Origin: Paramoeba atlantica
Taxonomy: Eukaryota > Discosea
DNA: 64,000 bases
Direction of reading: 5' to 3'
Assembly: GCA_977017575.1 (NCBI GenBank)
Contig: CDRNVI010000016.1
Span: forward strand, 248,001 to 312,000
Within the stretch, counting starts at the first letter, position 1. Each line of letters starts with the position of its first letter. The notes beneath the pieces are model-generated. The model did not search any database. It was not told the origin of the DNA and saw only the letters and a program-made list of their open reading frames with translations. This document shows positions 26,539 through 36,924 of the stretch, in pieces. A program made the position numbers and the translations under genes.

Positions 26539-26857
26539 CTGTACCCTCCCTAGTTATCTGTCCCACGTCACCCCCATAGTTATCTGTCACTTTTTAAAAA
26601 TAGGCAAAATACTTTCTTTCAAAAAAAATCAAAAAATGAAACTAACAGTTTTTCTTTTTGTGTTTCAAGCGAATGGTCGTGCGTGGTGCTATTACAAACC
26701 GTTTCTGATTCTATGTTCTGACTTTTTTTTGTGACAGAACCCCTCCCTAGTTATCTGTCGCACACTGATCCGCCTAGTTATCTGTCACACCCCTATCCCC
26801 CCTAGTTATCTGTCACCTTTTCGCGAAAAGTAGTGACAGATAACTAGGGGGGTACAG
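26539..26857. mobile_element. TIR element B, about 319 bp, TA target duplication
   Basis: Ends begin CTGTACCC and finish with the inverted sequence, flanked by TA at 26537-26538 and 26858-26859. The motif CCTAGTTATCTGTC occurs directly at about 26549, 26773 and 26801 with close variants near 26576 and 26746, and once inverted at 26833-26846. The last direct copy and the inverted copy form a hairpin around TTTTCGCGAAAAG. No transposase ORF, so it is a MITE. It lies 45 bases upstream of the next gene's ATG, so it probably forms part of that gene's upstream flank. Confidence 0.7.
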
Positions 26858-26902
26858 TACGTCCTCATATTTTTCGACCTAGTTTTATTTCCGTTTAACC
26901 CC

Positions 26903-27364
26903 ATGTTTGGTATTGAAAATGATAACGAAGAGGCTTGGGAGATAGCACTTCACAACTCCTTGTCACAAACCATCAACAAGATGCGATGGGATCAATATGT
27001 GATTCGTGAAAATGTGCGTCGTACCGGAGTAGCAATGCTTCCTGCGTTTCTCGTTGATGGATGCAAATTCGAAATTACTCCAGAGGTAAAATCTCAGAAG
27101 CATACGCCGCCTTTACGTAGATTGGAAGATATCACATCTGAATCTGCACTTCAGATACGACAGTCAGCATTATTGGGGGGTGCGGTAAGCTCAATAGGTC
27201 TCGCGGGAGGTGCTCTCTATTTGGCTAAGACAAAATTGATTTTTTTCGCGTTTGCCCCGTGGATGATAGCACTTTCCTACATATCGTATACAAAGTACGA
27301 GGAAGGATCGATGGAGCTCAAGTATCTCCGAAAACGTAGTAGTTTACGAAAAAGGTTAAAATAA
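26903..27364 (+). CDS. Small membrane protein, 153 aa, unknown
   Basis: The N-terminal 80 residues are soluble (MFGIENDNEEAWEIALHNSL). Two hydrophobic segments follow at about 88-108 (SALLGGAVSSIGLAGGALYL) and 112-130 (LIFFAFAPWMIALSYISYT), separated by a short KTK turn, and the tail is strongly basic (RKRSSLRKRLK). A hairpin membrane protein of the mitochondrion or ER is plausible. The gene sits directly after MITE B, between two debris fields, and its composition matches host genes. Confidence 0.6.
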   Translation: MFGIENDNEEAWEIALHNSLSQTINKMRWDQYVIRENVRRTGVAMLPAFLVDGCKFEITPEVKSQKHTPPLRRLEDITSESALQIRQSALLGGAVSSIGLAGGALYLAKTKLIFFAFAPWMIALSYISYTKYEEGSMELKYLRKRSSLRKRLK

Positions 27365-28479
27365 TTTCACGGCGGTCACGACACAACTAATGAAAAGAAA
27401 GAGCAATGCTTTTTCTTTGCTAATGTTGTTTTAAACAAAACCTATAACCATATCAATGTCCGGTTCCTCCTCATAGGCCTTCCCTGAATTCAGGATATAC
27501 AGCTTTCATCATAATACCACTGTTTCTTTTCAAGGTGCCGAACTTACATACCAGGTGGAGAGCAAATGAATTTTTGAATAAAGCAATCCGAAGAATTTTT
27601 TCAAAAAATTCGCGGGTGTTTCAGCAGCTATCTCGGTAAGGATGGTTATCAGTTAAGGATGGAAACTGAAAACAATAATTCCACAATTGCCGGTTAGAGT
27701 TTCTGTGTCATTTTGCGTAAGTTGTGTTAAAAACAAGTGACAATAAACGTATAGATTGGTCTTAAATTTTGATGAACCATACAGAGTAGATTGGCTACAC
27801 TTAATCTTTATTGCAGTCCTGAACTTATACCCTTACTTGCGGAGGGTATCAGTGGGACTCATGAAAGAAGACCAAAAATAATCAGCAAACTTGGTCGAGG
27901 CTGAGTGATCAAATATAAATTGGGCAAATTTAGGAAAAAAAATGCCCAGGAATGTCCAAGAATCCTCAGGAATGTCCAAGAATGCGGGGTAGATAAGAAA
28001 ACCGGCGATGTGGTAGTTTAGATGAGCACTTATTCGAAAGAATTTTCCACTTCTTCATCGGTATGATGCCGGCCTCGTACACAGAGAATGAAATATTTTG
28101 GCATTTGTTTGGGGGTTCTATGGGCTTTGCCTGACACAAGCGGCCCCAAGGCATCATACCTTCCGCTGTACTTTTGGTGCACCACCACTTCGCGCCCATG
28201 TGTTGCGGTGCCTTGTATACTTTCTTGTAGCATATAACTTTAGCAGGGCTACCGGCTTGTGACCTTTCATCCATTCGATGCATTCCGCCTCGGTACAAAG
28301 TTCAACTTTGCTTAATGTGAGGCCGCGCCAAGAAGACCCAGAACACCCTTGTCAAGGCATAAAAAATCATTAAAAGTCTCAAAATGAGCCTAGTAGATTA
28401 AAAGGATGATATTTCTTTGGTTCAAAAATGTGAAAAATGTACAGTGTTATGTTTACCGGTGAAATGGTTATTAAGGATA
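27365..28479. other. Gene-free region, 1.1 kb
   Basis: No supported host gene. On the minus strand around 28300-27960 two overlapping frames read as protein-like (HMGAKWWCTKSTAEG and, in the next frame, HQKYSGRYDALGPLV), suggesting a decayed mobile-element coding sequence whose family I cannot name. Otherwise AT-rich. Confidence 0.35.
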
Positions 28480-29717
28480 AAAGTAATTAAGGCAGAACGG
28501 ATTTAAAAACTAATTATTGCCTTAATTAGGCTCTTCGTTAAACGCGGTGGTTGTTTTCAACTTAAAAGTCACTCATGCTGCGCGCTTCGCATTGAAAACT
28601 ACCACCGCGTTTAACGAAGAGCCTAAAAAAGAAAATTTGGCCAGGAAAGCTGAAGAAAACGGAAAGATTATAGCCAAAAATAGCCGATTTTTGGGAAAAA
28701 ATGGGGTGATTTTTCCGTATTTTAGCTCTCAGAGCACTGAATCCGACATTGGCGCGTGGGAAATCACTCGTAGGCATGAACGAAAGCCTACCGAACGTAT
28801 TGGGTAGAGAATACGACTCCAACCACACCATTCTCTCGACCCAAAAAGGCCCCTTGGGGTCCGAAAAATACCTTTTCACCTTTTTTAGTCAAAAATGGGC
28901 CATTTTCGCGGGCATACCACGGCTCGAAGAAGAGATTGCCTGCGAAAACAACTGCGCAGAAAGCTAGTGTAGTTCCCAAGCTATCAAAATACAACAGGCG
29001 AAACAATTTTGGAAAAATATTTTTTTTGCCATTTTTTTCGCCAAGTTGAAAATTTTTTCAATTTTTTTCCGAAAAAATCCGAACTTGGCGGACCCGTCCC
29101 GCGGATACGCGGGGGGGTCACCCCCGCGTAGGGGGGTGGAAAATGCGCGCCAAAACCCGGGCTACCGCTTCTGCGGGTTTGTTATGAAAAATAATTTTTT
29201 TGAAAAAAAAAATATTCGGGCGGTATGCCCCCCTCCCTAGACCCCCCATTTTTTTCAATTTTGGACCACAGGAGCCCCCTTTTATAAATTTTTCTTCTAT
29301 TATATTACTGTGTTCCTCTTTATAATTTCACTGTTTTTGTTCACTTTTTTTCAATAAGCGAGGGTAGAGCGGTAGTTTTACAACCACCGCAATTAAAGTT
29401 GCCTTAATTAAAGTGGCGCTGATAAAAGCCCGAAACAGTTCTTATTTAACTATTGTCGTTTGTAGCATAAATATCATATTTCTGCTAAAAGTGCTCAATT
29501 TCTGATTATTTTTCATGTTTTTCGAACTTTTCTAGACGAGCTTCGCCTGTTTCGCCCACATTTACGGTCTTCAACCAGTTGAACGTGTGAGAGAAAAGCT
29601 AAAACGATCATTGAAAGGAGAAGTCTGAGGCGGAATCATGAAATTAATTTTTCCCAATCTTTCCCCCAAAATGACAGAAAATTAATTATTGCCTTAATTA
29701 AAGCTGCCTTAATTAAT
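28480..29717. mobile_element. Candidate TIR element with repeated TGCCTTAATTA ends, about 1.2 kb
   Basis: The motif TTGCCTTAATTA occurs at about 28518, 29394 and 29689, with a further CTGCCTTAATTA at 29704, and inverted as TAATTAAGGCAG at 28483. This gives weak inverted termini plus direct subterminal copies. The interior has a strong hairpin (28526-28626), a GC palindrome near 29107-29129 and no convincing ORF. Boundaries and target duplication are uncertain. Confidence 0.4.
28526..28626. repeat. 35-bp-arm hairpin with GC-rich arms
   Basis: TTAGGCTCTTCGTTAAACGC at 28526 and onward pairs with the segment ending at 28626, nearly perfectly over 35 bases, around a 31-base loop. A shorter related inverted repeat (GCGGTAGTTTTACAACCACC) lies at about 29371. 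Confidence 0.65.
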
Positions 29718-29823
29718 AAAAAATGTGAAAAAAATATAATCAAGAAAAAGACCAAATTTCCTTCAGTTTCACCGCAAACATGTAGTTTGAGAAATCTTCT
29801 TGTAATTTACTTCTCTACCTTAC

Positions 29824-30291
29824 ATGGTGTCATTTCAATGCAATGGTTGTGAAGACATTTTCACGAAACCGAAAATAAAGAAACACTTAAGTCGCTGTCC
29901 AACGAGCTCGTTTTCATGCCTTGATTGCCATAAGGAATTTTCGATTTCCAATGTTCATGACCATACAGAGTGTATAAGTGAAGATACTAAGTTTCAGGGC
30001 TACTGGAAAACACAAAATTCAGTTGCTGCCGATGCATCAAAAACCAAAGTCAGTACGATTAATCTCAAGTTTCCCATACAAATTAGAAGTGAACATGTAA
30101 AAAGAGCAGCGAATACAGTAGGAAATTCAGGTGCGCGACCGCCGAAGTTAAAAATGTTAACTCGACACGCTCTCCATACTGCTTTTCTAGAGCAACTTAA
30201 AAAAACAGGGTTGTCATTCGAAAATGACATTAAGACTATTGCAGTAGCGAACAACATAGATTTTTCTTCGAATCATTCGAAGCACCAGTAA
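29824..30291 (+). CDS. LYAR: LYAR-type zinc-finger protein
   Basis: Homologue of the nucleolar cell-growth regulator LYAR, linked to ribosomal RNA synthesis and processing. The N-terminus MVSFQCNGCEDIFTKPKIKK, then HLSRC, CLDC...HDHTEC and a following FQG carries the paired C2HC fingers diagnostic of the family. Residues 65-100 are basic linker. The C-terminal 45 residues (RHALHTAFLEQLKKTG) form helices. At 155 residues it is short compared with animal LYAR but similar to many protist forms. Start ATG 29824. Confidence 0.85.
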   Translation: MVSFQCNGCEDIFTKPKIKKHLSRCPTSSFSCLDCHKEFSISNVHDHTECISEDTKFQGYWKTQNSVAADASKTKVSTINLKFPIQIRSEHVKRAANTVGNSGARPPKLKMLTRHALHTAFLEQLKKTGLSFENDIKTIAVANNIDFSSNHSKHQ

Positions 30292-30995
30292 TTTTTTCCA
30301 TTAAGTGCTAAATAGAGTATTTAGCTTGCAATACGTTTAAAATATTTCAATGTAATTGTACTACATGTATGTTTAAAAGATTTTCAAAGCTCTTAGAAAA
30401 CACTTTCACCCATTCCCTGCATTGGTCTTCTACGATAATATTTGCGGTACGATAATACCTTGCTACGAAAATCCGTACTTTTGGAGATTCTGCAGTTGAT
30501 CTTATGTACGCTGTGCTACCCAGTGCAACCTGTGCTACCCAGTGTTGAAAATTGTACCCAGTGTTACCCATCGAAACTTTTAAAAAGACGGACCTGCAGA
30601 AGGTCCTTTGGCCACATGATGTAGAGTAATTCTAACGGTAGATAAACACGTATTTTCTACGCTAGTAAAGTACTTGTAAAGAGTACTGTAGTTGGTATTG
30701 AAGGAGTTGAAATTATTAGCGTTTCGGCAAAGATGAATAATTTTAACCAGAATAGCACCACAATGTTTAATTTTTTTTTTAAACGTATCCAGGCTCTATC
30801 CAGGCTTCCGATGGGCCTAGGGGGTGCACACCAAAAAACATGTATTTTGTTATTTTGAATTACGACCTACGAAAGTTGAGACATATGAAATTCGCGCCAT
30901 TTCTACGTGAATGACGTGTGGCTTCTTTTTAGAGGAAGGAAACTCGTAATAGAGTACCGATTTTGCATCGCAGAAATTTGCGGTCAGCGTTCTCT
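30292..30995. other. Intergenic region, 704 bases, with short repeats
   Basis: No gene seen. GTGCTACCCAGTG occurs twice (about 30513 and 30532), with further TACCCAGTG-like copies near 30556. At the right end CTTCTTTTTAG (to 30932) is an acceptor-like tract 63 bases before the next ATG. Confidence 0.4.
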
Positions 30996-33900
30996 ATGAG
31001 AATTCTACGACCCCCCTTCGCAATAAAAAAGAGAACTCATACTGCGTTAGTTCACCAAAAGCCTGGAGAAAATGTATACACCTGTATGAACAGTTCGGGA
31101 TCCTGTTCCTATCCTCTGCCCTCTGATGTAATCGGGTACCTTGAGCTTCTCGAGAGGGGTATGTGTCTCACTGATTTGGGAAATGGCTTAGTAGCTCATC
31201 GTCTTACATGGGGTGCTCCACAACTTTTTTTGTTTGGCTACATTCTTACATTTTTTTGTATGGCACGATACGTTATTGGTCCGTATTCTCTGACTTCATA
31301 TTTGCTCATGATGCATAATAGAATGTGTGCATCAGGCTTGCTATACGACATGATATTTTTGCACTTTAGAAGGTCCAAAGTATTAGAGCCTGCGCAGCTG
31401 AGTACTCGTAGCAACGTGAAAAGTTATGAAATACACATGACTCATTTGATAGCGTTCCATCTTCTCTGCACACTTGCGTGCAAATGGATCCATTTTGCAG
31501 TTAGTCGAAAAGCGGAGTGTAGTGCCGAGGTCTCTGACGGTTGGACTAGGACTAGGTCCGAACTTCAATTGCTTGCCCACATATATTTGCCCAAGACAAA
31601 TACAAACAACGTAGGTGTTTCTAGTCCGACAGAAAATGGTGCACGTTTCTTACAGAAATCAAATAAAGTAAACTGGATTTCCACATCTGTTTTAACATGT
31701 GTCTTACCATTCTGTACAGCGTTCGAGCTCGACCACATAATCTCATTTGTTTGGAAAGCCTGGCGAAGGCGCCAATCGCATCCGCAAAGAGCGAAATCAA
31801 TTTTGAAGGCATTAATCCAGAACGTATTCTTAGATTATGCTGTTAGCAGACAGAATATTCAAGAATTTTTACTGCACCACGATTGTTTCGTAAAGACTTT
31901 GACGATGTTTTCCAATGAACTCACGCATGATTTTGTTAGAAAACTTATTTCAGATTTAGCCTTTCTTGAGAAATACAGAAAAATAGAAGCGTTCGAAAAG
32001 CTTTTCGAGCTGCACGAGATAGTTCGCGCACAGTTTCCTTCAGTCCTTCCACTTTCCCGTCATTTTTATCTATTGCTACTCTCGGGACCGGCTTGTCGAA
32101 TTAGGACACGTTTAGTGGAATTCAAAGATGAAGACCTCCATGAATTTGTAGACTCCTGTTGGGAGGAGCTGAATCGGTATGTCAAACTGCTTTTAGAATC
32201 GTATCCAGAGCAGGTAAATAGAGGTTTTCTCGATGGAGCAGAACTGTGTACTTTGTGTCAAGGTGGGCGATTCTTCAGTGTGGCTCGACATCAAGATTAC
32301 AAACGACAGGTTTGGTTACTACTTGTAGAAAAGTTAAAAAGGGTATTTTCTTTGGGAGGTAGTCGAAATTGGCTTCTCAAGATATCTAAGAATACTGAAT
32401 TCCTATTTAACGCTTTCAAGGCGATAGAGGCATCCTCTGTTGAGGAGGCAGTATTGTTCGCGGGGGATTTGATTCGAGTCAGTGAATCTATGGAACGTTC
32501 CAAAACACCATTCCTCACGCCTACGTTTTACAGGATAGTGAGCAACTCACCATATCGCTTATTAAAAATTGATTTTTGGTGGAAATGTGGGTGCCCATAC
32601 GATGTGGATGAAATTTCTAGCACATCGGCACATCACAAGAAAAGGAAGTCGGGCATTTTTTCTCCAAGCGAGTTGTACAGCGTAAACTGGGGCGACAGTT
32701 GGCAATGCCATAGTAAAACGCATTCTTTTGAACATCATGAGAATCCTTCCATACGAGGTACGTGCTACTATTGTGGTGGCTACACCTGTCCTTGTGGTCG
32801 AACTTTTATTGAAGTAACTGACATTGAGGAGTGCCCTACTTGCAAAAGACCGTCACCCTTTTACGCTGGACTATCGAAAATAGGTGGATGGTTTTGCACA
32901 CAGTGCAAGTGCATCGTACTCTCTTCACAATGCTCCAAGTGCCAGAACTATAATAGCAAAGATCTATGGCGATGTTCTCAGTGCTGGAGTCAACACTTTC
33001 GACGCCAAAAGTTTTCGAGATGTTGCGGCGAGTGTGGCGAACCTGCACCGGGAACCACACTGCAAGAAAGCCGCCTAATAGAATGTTTTTGCTGTCAAAC
33101 GTATCATTTTCCTGAAATATTGGAAGAAGAATCTGCGAAAAGGAATCATGCGAATAAACAAGTAAAAAGCACCAAATCCACAGATGATTTTCCGGATTCA
33201 CGGAATTGTTGTAAAAAGTGGATTGGAGCCAATTCAAAAGAGGTTACCGAAAACACTGTAGACTACTTTGTCTGGCAGTGTGGATGTGGCACGCAGAACC
33301 CACCCCATATGTTGTCATGCAGAGAGTGTACTTCGGATGGATTTACTTGTTCTTTCTGTCTTACAGGACAAAAAACTCGAAAGCACCCCCCGACCGCATC
33401 GGCCGAGAATCCCTCTGATTTGAAAATACCAGATGTGTGTCCCGATCGTGCAATGTTGCATCCGTGTCAAAATTGTTACGCTGACCATCCTCGGTACATC
33501 GCTCGACATCGACCTAATCTGTGGTGGTGTGCAATTTGTTCCCTAGTAAGTTCCTTACAAAATAAGGAATCGCAATGCCCCCACGTTCCTCGATTCTTGT
33601 ACACCGATTCATCTTGGACGTGTGTAAATTGTGGCGAATGGAACAACAAACATCTTCCCAAAAATATGAAGTGCGTCTCAGAGATTGATGTGTGTGTAAG
33701 GTGCAACTTCCGTCGACCTTTGGGATACAGTCCAATGATGCAGTGGACTTGTCAACATTGTAATGCTCAAAGAGTAAGAGGTCCAAGATGTCCCAGATGT
33801 TGGGCCCCTCATCCAGGCGTAAATGTACACATTTGGAAGTGCTCGTCGTGTTGGTTGTGGAACCTGAGTTGGAGAGCAAAGTGTTTACGTTGCCAGATTC

Positions 33901-34481
33901 CGCGCTCGTCTTCGAAGAGCGAGACCATGCGCTACGTTTCGTGGCGGTGTACATCCAAGAGTTGTTCTCAAGATTCACCAGGTGAGCGAATGGGGCGTTG
34001 TGCACGATTATCTTGCAAGGGAATTCGCCCTGCGGAAACATATCAAAACACTACGGAGACAGATACGCATACTGAGGTCTTCGTGCAGTATCTTAATCAA
34101 GTTCGAGAGTATCTTACACGTACTTTAGGTACTGGTAAGTCGGTTCTCCGAAGTTCGAAGCCCCTAAATTTAGGTTATACACTGAACTCTGCAGTATACC
34201 CCAGTATGCGACTTTGCCAAACACTAGATAAGATAACAGACAAACTTAGACCCACACAAAATAGCTCTGCTTCATGTGTACCCGAGCACAAAAAAATGCT
34301 TGGAGCTAAGTTCAATGTTATGCCGGTGTCTTTGCAGAACAGTTGTGGCACCTTGCTTGCGAACCCGGAACACTTCGCATTCACCGAAATTACTGATGAG
34401 TTTTGTTCGAAAAAGATGTTTGTCCATGATACACGTGAATCTTCTTTTGAGTCGTTTCTAAGAATAATTTTGACGACTTGA
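30996..34481 (+). CDS. Giant RanBP2-type multi-zinc-finger protein, putative mitochondrial
   Basis: A 1161-residue protein with a basic, Arg-rich N-terminus (MRILRPPFAIKKRTH) that could be a mitochondrial presequence. Residues about 60-520 are helical with hydrophobic stretches. From about 570 to the end there is a chain of W-x-C-x2-C...C-x2-C modules: WKCGCP, WRCSQC, WQCGCG, WWCAIC, WTCVNC, WTCQHC and WKCSSC, several with the Asn of RanBP2 fingers (WTCVNCGEWNN, WKCSSCWLWNLSWRAKCLRC). RanBP2 fingers bind single-stranded RNA or ubiquitin; organelle RNA-editing factors of plants and kinetoplastids use them. I infer a role in mitochondrial RNA metabolism. Start moved from TTG 30963 to ATG 30996. 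Confidence 0.75.
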   Translation: MRILRPPFAIKKRTHTALVHQKPGENVYTCMNSSGSCSYPLPSDVIGYLELLERGMCLTDLGNGLVAHRLTWGAPQLFLFGYILTFFCMARYVIGPYSLTSYLLMMHNRMCASGLLYDMIFLHFRRSKVLEPAQLSTRSNVKSYEIHMTHLIAFHLLCTLACKWIHFAVSRKAECSAEVSDGWTRTRSELQLLAHIYLPKTNTNNVGVSSPTENGARFLQKSNKVNWISTSVLTCVLPFCTAFELDHIISFVWKAWRRRQSHPQRAKSILKALIQNVFLDYAVSRQNIQEFLLHHDCFVKTLTMFSNELTHDFVRKLISDLAFLEKYRKIEAFEKLFELHEIVRAQFPSVLPLSRHFYLLLLSGPACRIRTRLVEFKDEDLHEFVDSCWEELNRYVKLLLESYPEQVNRGFLDGAELCTLCQGGRFFSVARHQDYKRQVWLLLVEKLKRVFSLGGSRNWLLKISKNTEFLFNAFKAIEASSVEEAVLFAGDLIRVSESMERSKTPFLTPTFYRIVSNSPYRLLKIDFWWKCGCPYDVDEISSTSAHHKKRKSGIFSPSELYSVNWGDSWQCHSKTHSFEHHENPSIRGTCYYCGGYTCPCGRTFIEVTDIEECPTCKRPSPFYAGLSKIGGWFCTQCKCIVLSSQCSKCQNYNSKDLWRCSQCWSQHFRRQKFSRCCGECGEPAPGTTLQESRLIECFCCQTYHFPEILEEESAKRNHANKQVKSTKSTDDFPDSRNCCKKWIGANSKEVTENTVDYFVWQCGCGTQNPPHMLSCRECTSDGFTCSFCLTGQKTRKHPPTASAENPSDLKIPDVCPDRAMLHPCQNCYADHPRYIARHRPNLWWCAICSLVSSLQNKESQCPHVPRFLYTDSSWTCVNCGEWNNKHLPKNMKCVSEIDVCVRCNFRRPLGYSPMMQWTCQHCNAQRVRGPRCPRCWAPHPGVNVHIWKCSSCWLWNLSWRAKCLRCQIPRSSSKSETMRYVSWRCTSKSCSQDSPGERMGRCARLSCKGIRPAETYQNTTETDTHTEVFVQYLNQVREYLTRTLGTGKSVLRSSKPLNLGYTLNSAVYPSMRLCQTLDKITDKLRPTQNSSASCVPEHKKMLGAKFNVMPVSLQNSCGTLLANPEHFAFTEITDEFCSKKMFVHDTRESSFESFLRIILTT

Positions 34482-34793
34482 TAAGATTTGGTTGATAAGA
34501 TGCAGCATATTTGTCAAATATCTTGGTCAGATTTTGACCAACGAAAAAATGAATACATGGAGAGTTTGTTCAAGAATATCCACTATTGTTGAAAAAAACA
34601 CTGTTTTAAAGCCTATTTTTTCTTTTATGTCGCTGTGGGGGGTTGCATGTCATTAAGTAGCCATATTACTATTTACCTAAATTTGCACTCCTTTTCCGCG
34701 TCTTCTGACTTTTTACCTATTTTACCTATAATTTCGAGATTTAGATTTGTACTTGAAAGTCACAGGTGAACATATAATGGTGTATCGCACCTA
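34482..34793. other. Intergenic region, 312 bases
   Basis: AT-rich with pyrimidine tracts (for example near 34610-34720) and a TCACAG at about 34760-34765 that could be an acceptor. No gene. Confidence 0.35.
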
Positions 34794-34794
34794 A
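34777..34794 (+). promoter_or_regulatory. uORF overlapping main start (TAATG)
   Basis: ATG at 34777 encodes five residues (MVYRT). Its TAA at 34792-34794 shares its last base with the ATG of the next CDS at 34794. It lies downstream of the candidate acceptor at 34765, so it would be inside the mature leader. Confidence 0.45.
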
Positions 34795-36458
34795 TGACGG
34801 AAATAGTTAGTACTTTTGCGTGTTCTTGTCACAAGCCACCGCGTATATGGGTTCCTGATGAAAAAGCTACAAACGGAAAATGGTATCGCATAAAAGATAC
34901 CTATAACCATGTTGAAGGCAAATGGACTGTGCTCTTAGAAAACCCGTTGCATAGTGAACCTGCGGGAAAAAAGTTTTGCGAATGTCAGAAACCATTGGAT
35001 AAAAAGAGAAAGCCAGTTCACGTATGTAATCTCGTACAATATCGTGATTGTGTTCTAGCTCAGATAGACAGCACTTTACACCAACCAGTGACTCGAATAA
35101 GGCTTATTGCTGTTGCGCTATGTGGCGAGTCCACTTGGTGGCTTGGGAAAAGCCGAGAAAGTGTCCCACATCCTTCAGCCGAGTTAATCTCAGGACACTA
35201 CTTATATCCTTTGCGGCAACATGGATCTGGAGGTGGACGCCTCTACTCTGAAAAAAAGCATGATATGAAGGAACGTTTTCAAACACAAGCTATGATTCAT
35301 ACCGACGTCCCATATGAAGCCTTAGGCGGTTTCTACGAAGTTGCTCGTGAAACAGAAAAAGAACTTGACATACGCTTTAGGGAACTTTTAAAAAGGGAGA
35401 GGTTTGAGGCTGAAAATATGCATTCTGATTCATCGAAAAACCGGTGTACAAGTAAGCTCAAAAATGAAGATAGATTAGTCAGGCTAAAAGGCAAAAAACG
35501 AAAAAATAATGTAGCCACCGACGAAGTCAGTGAGGAAAAAGTAGGAGACGCCAAATCATCTGTTAAAAACGAGAGAGATTCTCAAGTGTCAGATAAAAAA
35601 GAAAGTGGCCGAATTACAAAAAACGACCAAATTCGATACGCCTTGCAACGAATTAATGCTGACACTTGGACATCGTGTCTGATACCGAACTCCAAACAGG
35701 AAATGAAGAACATGATTGAGAGTGGTATGCTTGGCGAAACGAATTTGATGCGGCTTGTGAAATGTTCACCCTCCGTGTTTTGGAGCATTCGGACGGAAGT
35801 CTGGCGATGCGTCTTATGCGCCGGTCAGGATGAAACGATTAGTTGTTGCCGGAGCTGTAGACAGTTTTATCATTTATCACCAACCATAGGATGTCCTGGA
35901 AAATTGTTCCATAACTTAAATACCTGTGAAGAATGTTTTTCGATACAACTTGGTGCCGGTTTACATTGGGCTCACGATCCCGTAATGGATAGCTTTTTGG
36001 TAGCGATTATGTCTAAGCAGATGCGTGACATGCACGCGGAAAATTTTCGGGATCCTGATCGTTTATCTAATGAGAAATTCAAAGATCCGACGCGTAGTAA
36101 CATAGCTTCAGCACAGTGCCAACAGTCTAGACCCGATTTAGTGAGTGAAGCTTTCGAAACCTCTAGCAAAGTGTTTCGAACCGATGTTTCCATGAAGAAT
36201 TCTGTTAACGACGTTGCAATAAAAATGCGTGACTCCGACGGAGCAACAACTACTATTTTATCCGAAGGAACTCGAACCTTAGAAAATACGACGACAAGTT
36301 CAAAGCCCACGAAATTTGGGGCATTTCGGAGAATTCTCTTTAGACAGAGAGCTCAAGATTCGGATACGTCGCTAAAAATTAAAATTAAAACAAGGGAGAA
36401 CACAGGGATAGAAGACAATAAGAAAAATCTGAGACTTACTGTCTTTCTTCGAAAATAG
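34794..36458 (+). CDS. PHD-finger-like chromatin protein, 554 aa
   Basis: The N-terminal region is unusual: CSCHKPPR and CECQKPLDKK patches frame a beta-like segment GKWYRIKDTYNHVEGKW (about residues 10-80). Residues about 195-280 are highly charged, Lys/Glu-rich and probably nuclear-localising (KGKKRKN). A C4HC3-type finger lies at about 342-385: WRCVLC, CCRSCRQFYHL, CPGK and CEEC fit a PHD finger, which reads histone H3 tails. The C-terminal 160 residues are polar and likely disordered. Specific function unknown; assignment to chromatin rests on the finger only. Confidence 0.65.
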   Translation: MTEIVSTFACSCHKPPRIWVPDEKATNGKWYRIKDTYNHVEGKWTVLLENPLHSEPAGKKFCECQKPLDKKRKPVHVCNLVQYRDCVLAQIDSTLHQPVTRIRLIAVALCGESTWWLGKSRESVPHPSAELISGHYLYPLRQHGSGGGRLYSEKKHDMKERFQTQAMIHTDVPYEALGGFYEVARETEKELDIRFRELLKRERFEAENMHSDSSKNRCTSKLKNEDRLVRLKGKKRKNNVATDEVSEEKVGDAKSSVKNERDSQVSDKKESGRITKNDQIRYALQRINADTWTSCLIPNSKQEMKNMIESGMLGETNLMRLVKCSPSVFWSIRTEVWRCVLCAGQDETISCCRSCRQFYHLSPTIGCPGKLFHNLNTCEECFSIQLGAGLHWAHDPVMDSFLVAIMSKQMRDMHAENFRDPDRLSNEKFKDPTRSNIASAQCQQSRPDLVSEAFETSSKVFRTDVSMKNSVNDVAIKMRDSDGATTTILSEGTRTLENTTTSSKPTKFGAFRRILFRQRAQDSDTSLKIKIKTRENTGIEDNKKNLRLTVFLRK

Positions 36459-36924
36459 TATTGCTGTATTAAATGTGATTTCGTCGCAGATTGGAGTTTG
36501 CATATCAATTGGATGTTCACCGTGAAAACTTTAGTGTCACAATGTTTTAAATGACATGTGTGTACAACTCTGCTTAACAGAGCTGCACGTGCCATACAGT
36601 ACAGTAGTGTAGAGTTATGTACAGTGCTTATTCTATTCGTAGACCCTTCCCGTGTTTCCTGCTAAGTACGCTGAAGCAGGCTGCTTCCTTTAGCTTTTCA
36701 GCGAAACATCCTAATGAATGGTGCCAAAGAATGATCTCTATTAGCAATAGAATGACACATTAGTATTATAATATTAGTACTATAGTAACATAATGTCGAT
36801 CAAGAAAAATGGACGCGGTGACCTAACTTGAGAGGCACTTACCGAAATGATATTAGGTCATGCTCTGTACTGTTTCCCTATTTCATTCTTAAATCGAATC
36901 TTTCAAGATCCGTATTACTAAATT
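36459..36924. other. Intergenic region, 466 bases
   Basis: No gene seen. AT-rich, with short imperfect inverted repeats near 36760-36790 (TAGTATTATAATATTAGTACTA-like). Confidence 0.35.

Noticed and set aside
26903-27364. Small membrane protein as a mobile-element gene
   Set aside because: Although surrounded by debris, it starts with ATG, has host-like composition, a coherent two-helix topology and the common orientation.
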